Assembly (NCBI GenBank): GCA_037479115.1 | Contig: JBBFLK010000009.1 | Location: 45,992-109,991, forward strand | Length of the DNA stretch: 64,000 bases | Source: Anaerohalosphaeraceae bacterium | GTDB lineage: Bacteria > Planctomycetota > Phycisphaerae > Sedimentisphaerales > Anaerohalosphaeraceae | Direction: 5' to 3' | Shown here: piece after piece, positions 41,060-50,144 of the stretch | Layout: every line of letters begins with the position of its first letter | Numbering within the stretch: the stretch's first letter is position 1 | Program-made: the position numbers and the translations under genes | The notes under the pieces: model-generated | The model's database searches: none | What the model was told of the DNA's origin: nothing | Seen by the model: only the letters and a program-made list of their open reading frames with translations

Positions 41060-42862
41060 TCAGGAGCGGGCCTGCTCCAGAATCAAATCCTTCACCCGCT
41101 GACTGGGCAGATTCAGCGCCCCGAAGGCACCGGCGGCCGCTTCCCGCAGGGACGGCTCCGCCTGCCGAGACTGCACAAGCTGATAGAGCGCCTCAATCTG
41201 CTCACTAAGCAGCAGACTGCCGTTCCGCTTGGCTGAACGAGCCAGTGAGGCAAACGCCGCAATCCGCAGCTCGTTCGAACTGTTTTCATCCATCGCCGCT
41301 GCGGCAATGGCCCGCTGGGCCTGCGGACTGGACAGATAGACCAGCACACGTCCGGCCGATATCTTCATTTCGTCCGAGCCGGTACGCGTCATCTCAATCA
41401 GCGCCTCCATCGCCGCCGATAAATCCACGGCGGCATTGCCGCTGACCGCCAGCTGCTCGAGGGTCTCCATCGCACGAACCGAATAGGCCTCGGCGGTCGG
41501 CGCATCCATCTCATCCGCCCCCTTCTTCAGAAGGGCCTCCGCCAAAAGCGGCACAATCAGTTCGTTGCCTGCAAAACCGGCCACAGGACCGGCCTGCCCC
41601 AAAGCAATCGCCGCACTGTAGCGGATTTTGCGGTCCTCATATTGCAGGGCGTCCGCCAGCGGCATCTGCAGCCCAATCCGTGTCAGGAGGGCCTGGGAGC
41701 CGGCGTTGACCGCCAGCGCCTCCACCACCTGCAGCGCCACATAGTTATCCTTATCCTTCAGCGCCCGCGACAGCGCCTGCATCAGATATTCCGGTCCGGC
41801 CGTCACCGCATAGGTCATCGCCGGGGCGTGCCCTTCGCCGAAATACTCCGGCATCGGAATGCCGTGCGACTCAGCCCGGAAATACGCCGCCAGCCACAGC
41901 CCAATGGCTTTGCCCAGTCCGGCATCGGCCTTCAGGGCCCACTCACAGCAGCGCATCGCCATCAGCTCATTGAAATACTCGTGCGAAACCTCCAGCCGGC
42001 GGAGCATCTGCCGCTCGGCATCCCAAAACCACAGATTTGCAAACGAAAACTCCGAAGAAGCCGCCACCGAGTCATCCCGATTGTAGTATTTTTCCGCCAG
42101 CTGGAAGAACAGTTCCGCCGCCGGAATCCGCCGGGCGGAGGAGTCAATCCGGTCGATGGCCGCCAGAGCCGCCTGTTTCAGCTGGGCAGATTCATCCTTT
42201 TCCGCTATATATTTCAGATACGGCAGCGGTTCAAAATAGCCAATTTTGGCCAGCGATTCGATTATTTCGGCCTTCACCGCCGTATTCGGCATCTGCAGGG
42301 CCGCCGTCAGCGGACGAATCGCCGCCCGGCCGAGCATCGGAAGCGTCTGCACCACATTGGCAAACTCTTCGCGACGGCTGCTGTCTTCCAGCACATTCAG
42401 CAGAAACGGAACCGCATATTCTCCGGTGTTTTTCAGCCGTTCCTGCGCAGCAATGCGGCCCCGAATCGTCGTATTCAGACGGGCGATTTCCGCCAGAATA
42501 ATCTTCGGGTCCGTCCGACGCTGGTAACGGCCTTCCTCAATAAGCTTCAGGACCCCGGAGGCAATCTCCCGCAGCTGGTCGCTGTCGGCCTGCATCTTCA
42601 GCAGCAGTTCATAACCGCGGGGATTTTCCTCACTGAGCTCCAGCAGCAGCAGCGGGTCCGGCTTGGCCTCCAAAAGCCGCTGTCCGTATCCCTGCGCCAG
42701 GTCAAACCGTCCGATAAGGGTATAATGAAGAAAATCATTCCAGTCGCTTTCGACGGCCTTGGCCGACGGCCCTTCCTGCGGCACCACGGTGGTCTGGGCC
42801 CCTGCCCAAACCGCCAGAATCCCCCAAATCAACCCCCGCATCATCCTCTCGTTCATCCGCAT
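41060..42862 (-). CDS. Exported HEAT-repeat protein
   Basis: 600 residues, function unknown. The ATG at 42862 (AGGAGA six bases upstream) opens a signal-like segment (residues 8-25, MMRGLIWGILAVWAGAQT). The rest is a solenoid of HEAT/PBS-lyase-like repeats, for example VQTLPMLGRAAIRPLTAALQMPNTAVKAEIIESLAKIG, LKQAALAAIDRID, KIRYSAAIALGQAGPVAG and LRIAAFASLARSAKRNG. Such solenoids bind proteins. It ends 61 bases before the atp operon on the same strand and may share its transcript. Confidence 0.7.
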   Translation of the reverse strand: MRMNERMMRGLIWGILAVWAGAQTTVVPQEGPSAKAVESDWNDFLHYTLIGRFDLAQGYGQRLLEAKPDPLLLLELSEENPRGYELLLKMQADSDQLREIASGVLKLIEEGRYQRRTDPKIILAEIARLNTTIRGRIAAQERLKNTGEYAVPFLLNVLEDSSRREEFANVVQTLPMLGRAAIRPLTAALQMPNTAVKAEIIESLAKIGYFEPLPYLKYIAEKDESAQLKQAALAAIDRIDSSARRIPAAELFFQLAEKYYNRDDSVAASSEFSFANLWFWDAERQMLRRLEVSHEYFNELMAMRCCEWALKADAGLGKAIGLWLAAYFRAESHGIPMPEYFGEGHAPAMTYAVTAGPEYLMQALSRALKDKDNYVALQVVEALAVNAGSQALLTRIGLQMPLADALQYEDRKIRYSAAIALGQAGPVAGFAGNELIVPLLAEALLKKGADEMDAPTAEAYSVRAMETLEQLAVSGNAAVDLSAAMEALIEMTRTGSDEMKISAGRVLVYLSSPQAQRAIAAAAMDENSSNELRIAAFASLARSAKRNGSLLLSEQIEALYQLVQSRQAEPSLREAAAGAFGALNLPSQRVKDLILEQARS

Positions 42863-43150
42863 GGATTGTCTCCTGTCAACACCGAACCCGGCTGCACCGG
42901 AAAAGCCCCGCCGAACCAGGCTCTGTTTCCCAAAAACCAACGGTCTATAAAAAAGAGCAAGAGGTCCCGTTTTTTATAAACTAACCTCTTTGAAAATAAT
43001 CCCTTATAATCCGTTTCTCCCTCGTCAGCCCTCTGGGGGCTTCATTATAAGGCCTGCCCCCCCTCTGTCAAAGCAAAAAAGCCCTTCTCTGCCTTCACAA
43101 ACGCCTCCATACGTCGGCACGGCCGAAAACAGGGACGGAAACGAGGGCGA
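42863..43150. other. Intergenic stretch between pyrF and the HEAT-repeat gene
   Basis: 288 bases. I see no gene, terminator hairpin or repeat that I can support; presumably contains the promoter of the HEAT-repeat/atp transcription unit. Confidence 0.4.
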
Positions 43151-44140
43151 CTACAGCGTCACCCGCGCCAGCTCCATTTTGGCATCCAGAGCGGCCTGTT
43201 CGACACACTTTTCCCAGTTGTCGCCGAACTGCGATTTATACTTGGGGTCTTCATAAGCATAGATAATAGAGCGGGAGGCATTAATCAAAGCCCCAAGCCG
43301 GTCTTTATTGCAGAACCGCATACACTCGGCGGCACCGGCCCCCTGCGAGCCGTATCCGGGCACCAAAAACCAGCACTTCGGATACCGCTGCCGAAGAGCC
43401 GCAGCGGCCTGCGGACTGGTTCCGCCGACCACCATTCCCACATTGCTGTAGCCGGATGCACCGATTCGCCTGTTCTGGTTGGCAATCTCCCCGACGATTT
43501 CCGCCAGTTTCTCATACCATTTCTGACCGGCGGCGTTTTCAAAATCCTGAAGCGCTCCGGCGGTCGGATTGCTCGAACGCACCCAGACAAAAACGCCCTT
43601 GCCCTGCTCTTCGGCCATATCCGCAAACGGCACAATCCCTTCTGCACCGGCAAAACCGCTGATGGTCACCGCATCCGGCACAATCACATCCTCCATCCCC
43701 ACAAAATCCGGATTCTTCAGATGCCCTTCCGCATACATTTGGGCGGTATGACCGATGTCGCCCCGCTTGACGTCTCCAATCACCTCCAGCCCGAGGGCAT
43801 CGGCCTCGCTGACCAGGGCATAGTAAGTCTCCATTCCCTCCCAAAGGTACTTTTCAAAATAGGCCGAATTCATCTTCACCGCCGGGACAAGCGGGGCGAC
43901 AATGCGCATCACGCGGCTGCAGAACTCAAACAAGGCATCCACCGAGGCACCCAGGTCCTGCGCATCATTCATATCCTTATGCTTCCGGATGGCCTCCGGA
44001 AGTCGGCTGTACACCGGGTCCAGCCCCACAATCAGGGGCGTGCTTTTCTTTTGTACTGCTTCGCAAAGACGATCACCAAAATGACTGGCCACAAAAGACT
44101 CCTTACCGAACGTTTTGCTCTCGTAAAAAACTTCTTCCAT
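43151..44140 (-). CDS. pyrF: Orotidine 5'-phosphate decarboxylase (type 2)
   Basis: Last step of UMP synthesis, decarboxylating OMP. 329 residues, the longer type found in planctomycetes, myxobacteria and mycobacteria. TPLIVGLDPVYSRLP (34-48) carries the first catalytic aspartate, and VIGDVKRGDIGHTAQMY (near 125-141) is the KxxDI catalytic centre (here K-R-G-D-I). VRSSNPTAG and FLVPGYGSQGA complete the phosphate site. Isolated from other pyrimidine genes; it is divergent from the gene at 44206. Confidence 0.95.
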   Translation of the reverse strand: MEEVFYESKTFGKESFVASHFGDRLCEAVQKKSTPLIVGLDPVYSRLPEAIRKHKDMNDAQDLGASVDALFEFCSRVMRIVAPLVPAVKMNSAYFEKYLWEGMETYYALVSEADALGLEVIGDVKRGDIGHTAQMYAEGHLKNPDFVGMEDVIVPDAVTISGFAGAEGIVPFADMAEEQGKGVFVWVRSSNPTAGALQDFENAAGQKWYEKLAEIVGEIANQNRRIGASGYSNVGMVVGGTSPQAAAALRQRYPKCWFLVPGYGSQGAGAAECMRFCNKDRLGALINASRSIIYAYEDPKYKSQFGDNWEKCVEQAALDAKMELARVTL

Positions 44141-44205
44141 TCATAAAGAGGGTTTACTATAATCCCTCCCCAATCGATTCGCAAGAATGTTTTTGAGAAA
44201 CCCCT

Positions 44206-44868
44206 ATGACAACCCCACGTCCGCTTTGGAAAAACCGGATTAAAAGATTGATAGTCCTGCTCCCCCTGTGTGCGGCGGCAGCCGCAGTATTCCTTTTGCC
44301 GGCCGTTCACCCCAAATCCTATCGTCCGGTGCAGCCCGAAAATCCCAACCAGGTCAGCCCCTATTTAACCCACAAACTCGGTCCGGATTTTTACGACAAG
44401 GTCCAGCTCGACGAGCCCTTTGAACTGCTGGTCGAACAAGAAGGGATTAACGATATACTTTCTCGCTATCCATGGCCGATTCAGCTCGAAGGGTTTACCA
44501 TTTACACCCCCATGCTCACCTTCTCTCCGGAAACAACGGTTTTGATGGCAAAGGTCAATTACAGAGGTTTGTCGTCCATTTTATCTATATACGCTAATCC
44601 CTATCTTGATTCAGCAGGAAAGATGAACCTGAATATCCAATCCGTCTATCTGGGCCTGCTCCCCATTACTCCTCTGGCTCGGACGATTGCCGAAAAATAT
44701 GTCCGCGAGCATTTTGACCCGCAGGACCCTGTCGAATCCATCAATTACGCCATCATTTCGAATCAGCCGTTCGACCCGGTTCTCCGAATTTTCGACAAAT
44801 CCGCTCGAATTACCAAACTTACTATCGAATCCGGCAAGGTACGGCTCTTTTTTACACCGATTCGATAG
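44206..44868 (+). CDS. Membrane-anchored hypothetical protein
   Basis: 220 residues, function unknown. A basic N-terminus is followed by one membrane helix (about 16-33, LIVLLPLCAAAAAVFLLPA). The outer part starts with a Pro-rich linker and then a globular domain in which FELLVEQEGINDILSRY and TVLMAKVNYRGLSSILSIYANPYLDSAGKMNL resemble YpmS/DUF2140-like or LmeA-like lipid-binding folds; this is a weak impression, not a match I can prove. It is divergent from pyrF and 64 bases upstream of the leucine leader. Confidence 0.55.
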   Translation: MTTPRPLWKNRIKRLIVLLPLCAAAAAVFLLPAVHPKSYRPVQPENPNQVSPYLTHKLGPDFYDKVQLDEPFELLVEQEGINDILSRYPWPIQLEGFTIYTPMLTFSPETTVLMAKVNYRGLSSILSIYANPYLDSAGKMNLNIQSVYLGLLPITPLARTIAEKYVREHFDPQDPVESINYAIISNQPFDPVLRIFDKSARITKLTIESGKVRLFFTPIR

Positions 44869-44932
44869 ATTTCCTTAAACCGCATCATTTTTTTATAAAA
44901 CCTCCTTGCATTTGAAACGATAGATTGTTCAA

Positions 44933-45013
44933 ATGAGAACAAGTATGCAGATGAACCGAATCATTTCTGACAATCATCCGGTCCTTTTGGGCCTGCTCCT
45001 GCTGCGCCCGTAG
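44933..45013 (+). CDS. Leucine-rich leader peptide of the leu operon
   Basis: A 26-codon frame ends in VLLGLLLLRP and a stop. Six of the last nine residues are leucine, four of them consecutive. The stop codon sits in the loop of a GC hairpin (45003-45020), and a terminator-like hairpin with a T tract follows at 45056-45078, before leuA. This is the standard layout of ribosome-mediated attenuation in leucine operons. There is no clear Shine-Dalgarno; a TATAAA box lies at 44894-44899, about 34 bases upstream of the ATG. Internal ATGs at 44945 and 44951 could also serve as starts. Confidence 0.75.
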   Translation: MRTSMQMNRIISDNHPVLLGLLLLRP

Positions 45014-45020
45014 CGGCGCA
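45003..45020 (+). promoter_or_regulatory. Hairpin over the last leader codons
   Basis: TGCGCC (45003-45008) pairs with GGCGCA (45015-45020) around a six-base loop containing the leader stop codon. A ribosome stalled on the Leu codons would block the 5-prime arm. Confidence 0.65.
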
Positions 45021-45055
45021 AGAAACTCCACACACATAATCCTGATTTTCCGTTT

Positions 45056-45078
45056 TCCACTTTCGAGGTGGATTTTTT
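45056..45078 (+). terminator. Attenuator terminator upstream of leuA
   Basis: TCCACTT pairs with AGGTGGA (7 bp counting one U-G) around a TCG loop, followed by six Ts. An upstream TCCAC at 45027-45031 can pair with the same GTGGA, a possible competing antiterminator. Confidence 0.7.
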
Positions 45079-45134
45079 ATGCCCGTTTTGGCATAATGTA
45101 CCCCTTAAATTTGTCTCGTTCCGGAGATAGAAAG

Positions 45135-46697
45135 ATGAAAAAAGAACCGACAGAAAAAGTCTTGATTTTTGATACCACGCTCCGTGATGGGGAACAATCC
45201 CCGGGTGCCGCCCTTTCTATCAGTGAGAAACTGGAGATTGCACATCAGCTGGCCAAACTGGGCGTGGATATCATTGAAGCGGGCTTTCCGATATCTTCGC
45301 CGGCGCAGTTTGAGGCCACCCGTCTTTGCGCCGAACAGGTTCAGGGGCCGGTCATCTGTGCTCTGGCCCGGGCGAACGAAAAAGATATTGCCGCCGCCGG
45401 CAGCGCTCTCCAGGCCGCCCCAAGACGGCGAATCCATACGTTCATCGCCACCAGCCCCATTCATATGGAGTATAAACTCCGCAAAAAACCCGACCAGGTT
45501 CTCAAAATGGCCGTCGAGGCGGTGAAAATGGCCCGTCAATTTACGGACGATGTTGAATTCTCTCCGGAGGATGCCTGCCGGAGCGAACTGTCGTTTCTCT
45601 ACGAAGTCCTTGCCGCCGTTATCGAAGCGGGGGCAACCACACTGAATATTCCCGATACAGTCGGATACGTCCTTCCGTATGAATACGGCCAAATCATCGC
45701 CAAGCTCAGGGAAAACGTCAAAGGCATTGAACGGGCGGTCCTGAGCACGCACTGCCACAATGACCTCGGAATGGCCACCGCCAATTCGCTGGCGGGCGTG
45801 CGCAACGGGGCCCGACAGGTCGAGTGCACCATCAACGGCATCGGCGAGCGGGCCGGTAATGCCGCCATGGAGGAAATCGTGATGGCCATCCACACGCGTC
45901 AGGACTTTTTCGGCAATTTAACCACCGGCATCGACACCCGCCAGATTTACCGCACCAGCCAGCTGGTTTCTCAGCTGACCGGCTTTGTCATTCAGCCCAA
46001 CAAGGCCATCGTCGGCAAAAACGCCTTTGCCCACGAATCCGGCATCCACGTGGACGGCATCCTCAAGAAACGCGAAACCTATGAAATCATGACGCCGCAG
46101 ATGATCGGCCTGGAGGGTTCGCGGGTTGTGCTCGGCCGCCATTCCGGACGGCACGCCTTTGTGGACCGCTGCCGGCAGCTGGGCTACAACCTTTCTGATA
46201 ACGAGGTCGAAATCGCCTATCAGAAATTTCTGGATTTGGCTGACCGTAAAAAAGAAATCTTTGATGAAGATATCGCCGCCATCATCAGCGATGAAGTCCG
46301 CACAACCGAGCAGACCTATCAGCTGGAGTACCTGCTGGTTGCCTGCGGAACCGGAACCATCCCGACGGCCAGCGTACGCATCCGTGCCGGTCAGGAAATC
46401 CTCCAGGCCGCGGCCTGCGGCGACGGGCCGGTCGATGCCGCTTATGAGGCCATCCGCCAGGCCACCGGCAAGGCCCCCAAACTGGATTCCTACTCCATTC
46501 GCGCCGTCACGGAAGGCAAAGACGCTCTGGGTGAAACCACCGTGCGGATTCAGAACGAGCACGGACGGCGGTTCATCGGACGCGGAGTCTCCACGGACAT
46601 CATCGAGGCCAGCGCCAAAGCCTATGTGGACGCCATTAACCGGATGGTCGCGGCCGAAAAGAACGGCTCGACAGACCAGCCCAAAGCAGTCCTGTAA
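45135..46697 (+). CDS. leuA: 2-isopropylmalate synthase
   Basis: Condenses acetyl-CoA with 2-ketoisovalerate, the committed step of leucine synthesis. The ATG at 45135 follows GGAG at eight bases and gives 520 residues, as in E. coli LeuA. The catalytic TIM barrel begins LIFDTTLRDGEQSPG (family signature, metal Asp); HCHNDLGMATANSLAGVRNG is the second signature with the HxH metal pair. The C-terminal regulatory domain (about 390-520) that binds leucine is complete. The preceding leader peptide and terminator suggest attenuation by leucyl-tRNA supply. Confidence 0.97.
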   Translation: MKKEPTEKVLIFDTTLRDGEQSPGAALSISEKLEIAHQLAKLGVDIIEAGFPISSPAQFEATRLCAEQVQGPVICALARANEKDIAAAGSALQAAPRRRIHTFIATSPIHMEYKLRKKPDQVLKMAVEAVKMARQFTDDVEFSPEDACRSELSFLYEVLAAVIEAGATTLNIPDTVGYVLPYEYGQIIAKLRENVKGIERAVLSTHCHNDLGMATANSLAGVRNGARQVECTINGIGERAGNAAMEEIVMAIHTRQDFFGNLTTGIDTRQIYRTSQLVSQLTGFVIQPNKAIVGKNAFAHESGIHVDGILKKRETYEIMTPQMIGLEGSRVVLGRHSGRHAFVDRCRQLGYNLSDNEVEIAYQKFLDLADRKKEIFDEDIAAIISDEVRTTEQTYQLEYLLVACGTGTIPTASVRIRAGQEILQAAACGDGPVDAAYEAIRQATGKAPKLDSYSIRAVTEGKDALGETTVRIQNEHGRRFIGRGVSTDIIEASAKAYVDAINRMVAAEKNGSTDQPKAVL

Positions 46698-46723
46698 AAA
46701 ACTTTCGCGATATGAATTTCAAC

Positions 46724-46762
46724 TTTTAGGATTTAGAATTTAGGATTTAACCCTTAGGATTT
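46724..46762 (+). repeat. Type A repeat (TTTAGGATT), forward, between leuA and leuC
   Basis: Three degenerate copies of TTTAGGATTTA occur just upstream of the leuC ribosome site. Same family as 48045-48107 and 48522-48595. Confidence 0.75.
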
Positions 46763-46778
46763 CTTTGCGGAGCCAAGT

Positions 46779-48050
46779 ATGGGAATGACGATTACGGAAA
46801 AGATTCTTGCCCGGGCCGCCGGCAAACCGTCGGTCAAGGCCGGCGATTTGATTAACGCCAAAATCGATATGATTATGTGCCACGACGTAACGACACCGCC
46901 GGCGATTTCCATGCTCAAAAAGCACGGCATTGACCGCGTGTTCGACCCGGAAAAAATCGTCGTCACGCCCGACCACTTTCAGCCCGCCAAAGACATCCCC
47001 AGCGCGGAACTGCACAAGCGGCTGGACCAATGGGCCCGTGAGAAAAACATCCGCTACTACTACCCGCTCGGGCGGGCCGGCGTCTGTCATGCCCTCCTGC
47101 CCGAACAGGGCCACATCCGCCCGGGCGAAGTGATTGTCGGCGGCGACTCGCACACCTGCACATACGGCGCCTTTGCGGCCTTTTCGACCGGCATCGGCTC
47201 GACGGACCTGGCCGCCGCCATTGCTACGGGAATGCTCTGGTTCAAAGTGCCCGCCTCGATGAAGTTCGTCCTCAACGGCACCCTGCCGCACGGCGTCTGC
47301 AGCAAAGACGTCATTTTGGAGGTCATCCGCCGCATCGGCACCGACGGCGCCCTGTATCGGGCGATGGAGTTTGTCGGCCCGGCCCTCAAACAGATGAGCA
47401 TGGAGGCCCGAATGACCATCACGAATATGGCCATCGAAGCGGGCGGCAAAAGCGGCATCATCGGCTTTGACGAAACCACCCGGGCGTATCTGGAAGGCCG
47501 ACTGAAAGGCAAAACCGACTACACCGTCTTTGAATCCGACCCGGATGCCGAGTACGTCTCCACGGAGACAATCGACTGCTCAAAACTGGAGCCAATGGTC
47601 GCCTTTCCGCATCTGCCCAGCAACGGCCGGCCCATTTCGGAGTGTGCCGGGCTGCCGATGGACCAGGCCTATATCGGCAGCTGCACCAACGGACGCATCG
47701 AAGATATGCGGCAGGCCGCCGCGGTAATGAAAGGCCGCACCGTCAAAACCCGCACCGTCGTCGTGCCCGCTACGCCCCACATCTGGAAGCAGATGATTGA
47801 CGAAGGCCTGGCGCAGATTTTCTATGACGCCGGCTGCGTCATCAGCGCCCCGACCTGCGGAGCGTGCCTGGGCGGCTTTATGGGCATCCTGGCCGAAGGC
47901 GAACGGTGCATCAGCACCACCAACCGCAACTTCGTCGGGCGGATGGGACATCCCAAAAGCGAAGTCTATCTGGCCGGCCCGGCCACCGCCGCCGCCAGCG
48001 CTGTGGAAGGCAAATTGACCGACCCGAGGAAATACTTGGAAAAACTCTAA
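46779..48050 (+). CDS. leuC: 3-isopropylmalate dehydratase large subunit
   Basis: Aconitase-family [4Fe-4S] subunit that isomerises 2- to 3-isopropylmalate together with LeuD. 423 residues (the shorter HacA/LeuC2-type length). Substrate and cluster residues are visible: [16 protein letters not shown] (HTC, first Cys), [12 protein letters not shown] and [11 protein letters not shown] (second and third cluster Cys). GGAG lies eight bases before the ATG. The TAA stop lies within the first unit of a 14-base repeat array, so the gene end has been invaded by, or has fused with, the repeat. A four-helix-bundle gene separates it from leuD. Confidence 0.96.
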   Translation: MGMTITEKILARAAGKPSVKAGDLINAKIDMIMCHDVTTPPAISMLKKHGIDRVFDPEKIVVTPDHFQPAKDIPSAELHKRLDQWAREKNIRYYYPLGRAGVCHALLPEQGHIRPGEVIVGGDSHTCTYGAFAAFSTGIGSTDLAAAIATGMLWFKVPASMKFVLNGTLPHGVCSKDVILEVIRRIGTDGALYRAMEFVGPALKQMSMEARMTITNMAIEAGGKSGIIGFDETTRAYLEGRLKGKTDYTVFESDPDAEYVSTETIDCSKLEPMVAFPHLPSNGRPISECAGLPMDQAYIGSCTNGRIEDMRQAAAVMKGRTVKTRTVVVPATPHIWKQMIDEGLAQIFYDAGCVISAPTCGACLGGFMGILAEGERCISTTNRNFVGRMGHPKSEVYLAGPATAAASAVEGKLTDPRKYLEKL

Positions 48051-48107
48051 ATCCTAAACTCTAAATCCAAACTCTAAATCCTAAACTCTAAATCCTAAAC
48101 TCTAAAC
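48045..48107 (-). repeat. Type A repeat array, left arm: 14-base units CTCTAAATCCTAAA
   Basis: Four units (48045, 48059 with one deletion, 48072, 48086) and a partial fifth. The array includes the leuC stop codon. It is inverted with respect to 48538-48577. Confidence 0.9.
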
Positions 48108-48119
48108 TGCAAGAACGAA

Positions 48120-48485
48120 ATGAATCAGAAAGAAAGTTCTAAACATTATGATTTGGAAGAGCGAACCTATCAATTTGCCAGAAGGGTCAGAGATTTTATC
48201 AAGAAGCTCCCGAAAACGATATCCAACATCGAAGATTCTCGGCAGCTGGTTAAGGCATCGGGTTCAGTAGGAGCTAATTACAGAGAAGCAAACGAAGCAT
48301 TGAGCAAAAAAGACTTCATAATGAGAGTAAAAATATGTCGAAAAGAATCCAAAGAAAGCCGTTACTGGCTTGGTCTAATCGACATCGGACAAGACAAAGA
48401 CCTCGAGACGGAAAGACGGCATCTGGAGAATGAAGCAAACGAACTGACACATATCTTCGGTGCTATTGTTACAAAAAGCGAATAA
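48120..48485 (+). CDS. Four-helix-bundle protein (23S rRNA intervening-sequence/S23 family)
   Basis: 121 residues, wholly helical. FARRVRDFIKKLPKTI, QLVKASGSVGANYREANEALSKKDF and KICRKESKESRYWLGLI match the four-helix-bundle family named from open frames in 23S rRNA intervening sequences; structural relatives include bAvd of diversity-generating retroelements. Members are basic and may bind nucleic acid. The gene lies between leuC and leuD and is bracketed by inverted arrays of 14-base type A repeats, 12 bases upstream and about 50 bases downstream. It is more AT-rich than the leu genes. No Shine-Dalgarno is visible. It is unlikely to serve leucine synthesis. Confidence 0.88.
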   Translation: MNQKESSKHYDLEERTYQFARRVRDFIKKLPKTISNIEDSRQLVKASGSVGANYREANEALSKKDFIMRVKICRKESKESRYWLGLIDIGQDKDLETERRHLENEANELTHIFGAIVTKSE

Positions 48486-48521
48486 TCTTCTGAGCACTTT
48501 CATCTGTCAATGTTCAAACTG

Positions 48522-48595
48522 TTCAGGATTTCGATTGTTTAGGATTGAGTGTTTAGGATTTAGTGTTTAGGATTTAGAAATTTTACCCTTTAGTG
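48522..48595 (+). repeat. Type A repeat array, right arm: 14-base units TTTAGGATTTAGTG
   Basis: Clean units at 48538, 48552 and 48566 (last partial), with decayed copies on either side reaching the leuD ribosome site. The unit is the reverse complement of the left-arm unit with 13 of 14 matches. Confidence 0.9.
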
Positions 48596-48608
48596 CTTGG
48601 AGTTATAT

Positions 48609-49100
48609 ATGCCCAAAGCTCATGTGTACAAACGCGACCACATCAATACCGATGAAATCATTCCGGCCCGGTATCTGAACACGGACAACGTCGCCGAACT
48701 GGCCAAACACTGTCTGGAAGACCTGGACCCGGGCTTTGTGAAGAAATGCGCCCCCGGCGATGTGATTGTCGCCGGCGATGACTTCGGCTGCGGTTCGTCG
48801 CGAGAGCACGCGGTCTGGGCCATTCAGGGAGCTCAGGTCGGCGCCGTCATCGCCCATTCCTTCGCCCGCATCTTTTACCGCAACTGCATCAACGGCGGCT
48901 TTTACCCCATTGAGCTGCCCGGCGCCCTCGAAAAAATCCGCGACGGCGATGAGCTGGAAATCGACTACGAAGCCGGCACCATCCGCAACAAGACGCAGAA
49001 GACAAACATTCGGTTTACTCCTCTGCCGGATTTCGCTCTGGCCATCATCCGCGACGGCGGGCTCTTGGAGCACATAAAGAAAAAGGAAAATGTCCGGTGA
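48609..49100 (+). CDS. leuD: 3-isopropylmalate dehydratase small subunit
   Basis: Swivel-domain partner of LeuC. The ATG at 48609 (GGAG six bases upstream) is preferred over the TTG twelve bases earlier; 163 residues. [32 protein letters not shown] and [18 protein letters not shown] are diagnostic of the short LeuD type that pairs with the 420-residue LeuC. Separated from leuC by a repeat-bounded insert and from leuB by a methyltransferase gene. Confidence 0.96.
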   Translation: MPKAHVYKRDHINTDEIIPARYLNTDNVAELAKHCLEDLDPGFVKKCAPGDVIVAGDDFGCGSSREHAVWAIQGAQVGAVIAHSFARIFYRNCINGGFYPIELPGALEKIRDGDELEIDYEAGTIRNKTQKTNIRFTPLPDFALAIIRDGGLLEHIKKKENVR

Positions 49101-49166
49101 AAAAGCGAAACGACGGTTTTCCCCTTTGCCTTGTCCTTTTTCCTTTTCTCTTTTGCCTTTTTATTT

Positions 49167-50144
49167 ATGAAGCAGCGGGCTGAACGGAATCGGACGATTG
49201 TCCTGACGGAAGCGGAAAGGCAGGCATATGCCAAACGGCTTATCCGGCTGGACCGCCCGGTCCGAATTAAGGAGATTCTGGATACCACCATCTGTCAGGA
49301 TATGCAGGAGGCCTGCCGATTCCTGCCGGACGGTATCGCAGACCTGCTCTTCCTGGACCCGCCGTACAACCTGAACAAGGCCTTCAACGGACGAATCTTC
49401 AAAAAAACCTCTACGGAGCGGTATGCCGCTCAGCTGGAGGTCTGGCTGGCTCCGCTCCTGCGGCTGCTGAAGCCGACCGCTTCGATTTATATCTGCTCGG
49501 ACTGGCGCGGCTCTTCCGCCGTCCAAAGCGTTGCGGAGAAATATTTCATCGTCCGCAACCGCATCACCTGGGAGCGGGAAAAAGGCCGCGGGGCCAAAAC
49601 CAACTGGAAAAACTGCTCCGAGGATATCTGGTTCTGCACCGTCTCCGACCGCTATACCTTCAACGTGGACGCTGTCAAACTCAAACGACGCGTCCTGGCC
49701 CCCTATACCCATCCGGACGGAACCCCGAAAGACTGGCAGTCCGCCCCCGAAGGCCCTTTTCGACTGACCGCCCCCTCTAATCTCTGGACCGACCTGACGG
49801 TCCCTTTCTGGTCAATGCCTGAAAACACGGAGCATCCTACCCAGAAACCGGAGAAACTGCTGGCCAAAATCCTTCTGGCCTCCACTCATCCCGGCGATGT
49901 CGTTCTGGACCCTTTTCTCGGCTCCGGAACCACTTCCGTGGTTGCAAAAAAGCTGAACCGACGCTATATTGGCATCGAAATTGAACCCCTGTTTGCCTGT
50001 CTGGCGGAAAAGCGTCTCCTGCTGGCGGATACGGACAAAACGATACAGGGCTACGCGGACGGCGTCTTTTGGGAACGAAACGCAAGACCCTTGGAAAACA
50101 ATACAAGAATAAACAATCTGAAGAGTTGGAAAGGACACGGTTGA
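49167..50144 (+). CDS. Orphan DNA methyltransferase (beta-class, DPPY type)
   Basis: Predicted S-adenosylmethionine-dependent N6-adenine or N4-cytosine methyltransferase, 325 residues from the ATG at 49167. DPPYNL (64-69) comes first and DPFLGSGTTSVVAKKLNRRYIGIE (about 252-275) later, the beta-class order; TQKPEKLLAKIL precedes motif I as usual. No restriction nuclease is adjacent. The stop is directly followed by the leuB ATG, so it is embedded in the leu operon. The bases before it are a CTTTTT/CCTTTT-rich low-complexity stretch. Target sequence is unknown; the DPPY tetrad favours adenine methylation. Confidence 0.87.
   Translation: MKQRAERNRTIVLTEAERQAYAKRLIRLDRPVRIKEILDTTICQDMQEACRFLPDGIADLLFLDPPYNLNKAFNGRIFKKTSTERYAAQLEVWLAPLLRLLKPTASIYICSDWRGSSAVQSVAEKYFIVRNRITWEREKGRGAKTNWKNCSEDIWFCTVSDRYTFNVDAVKLKRRVLAPYTHPDGTPKDWQSAPEGPFRLTAPSNLWTDLTVPFWSMPENTEHPTQKPEKLLAKILLASTHPGDVVLDPFLGSGTTSVVAKKLNRRYIGIEIEPLFACLAEKRLLLADTDKTIQGYADGVFWERNARPLENNTRINNLKSWKGHG

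Noticed and set aside
45079..45094. ATGCC/GGCAT hairpin before leuA taken as a second terminator
   Set aside because: Only five base pairs and no T tract after it.
48045..48595. TTTAGG-like units similar to plant telomere repeats
   Set aside because: The period is 14 bases with GGATT, not pure TTTAGGG; inside a bacterial operon a telomere explanation makes no sense.
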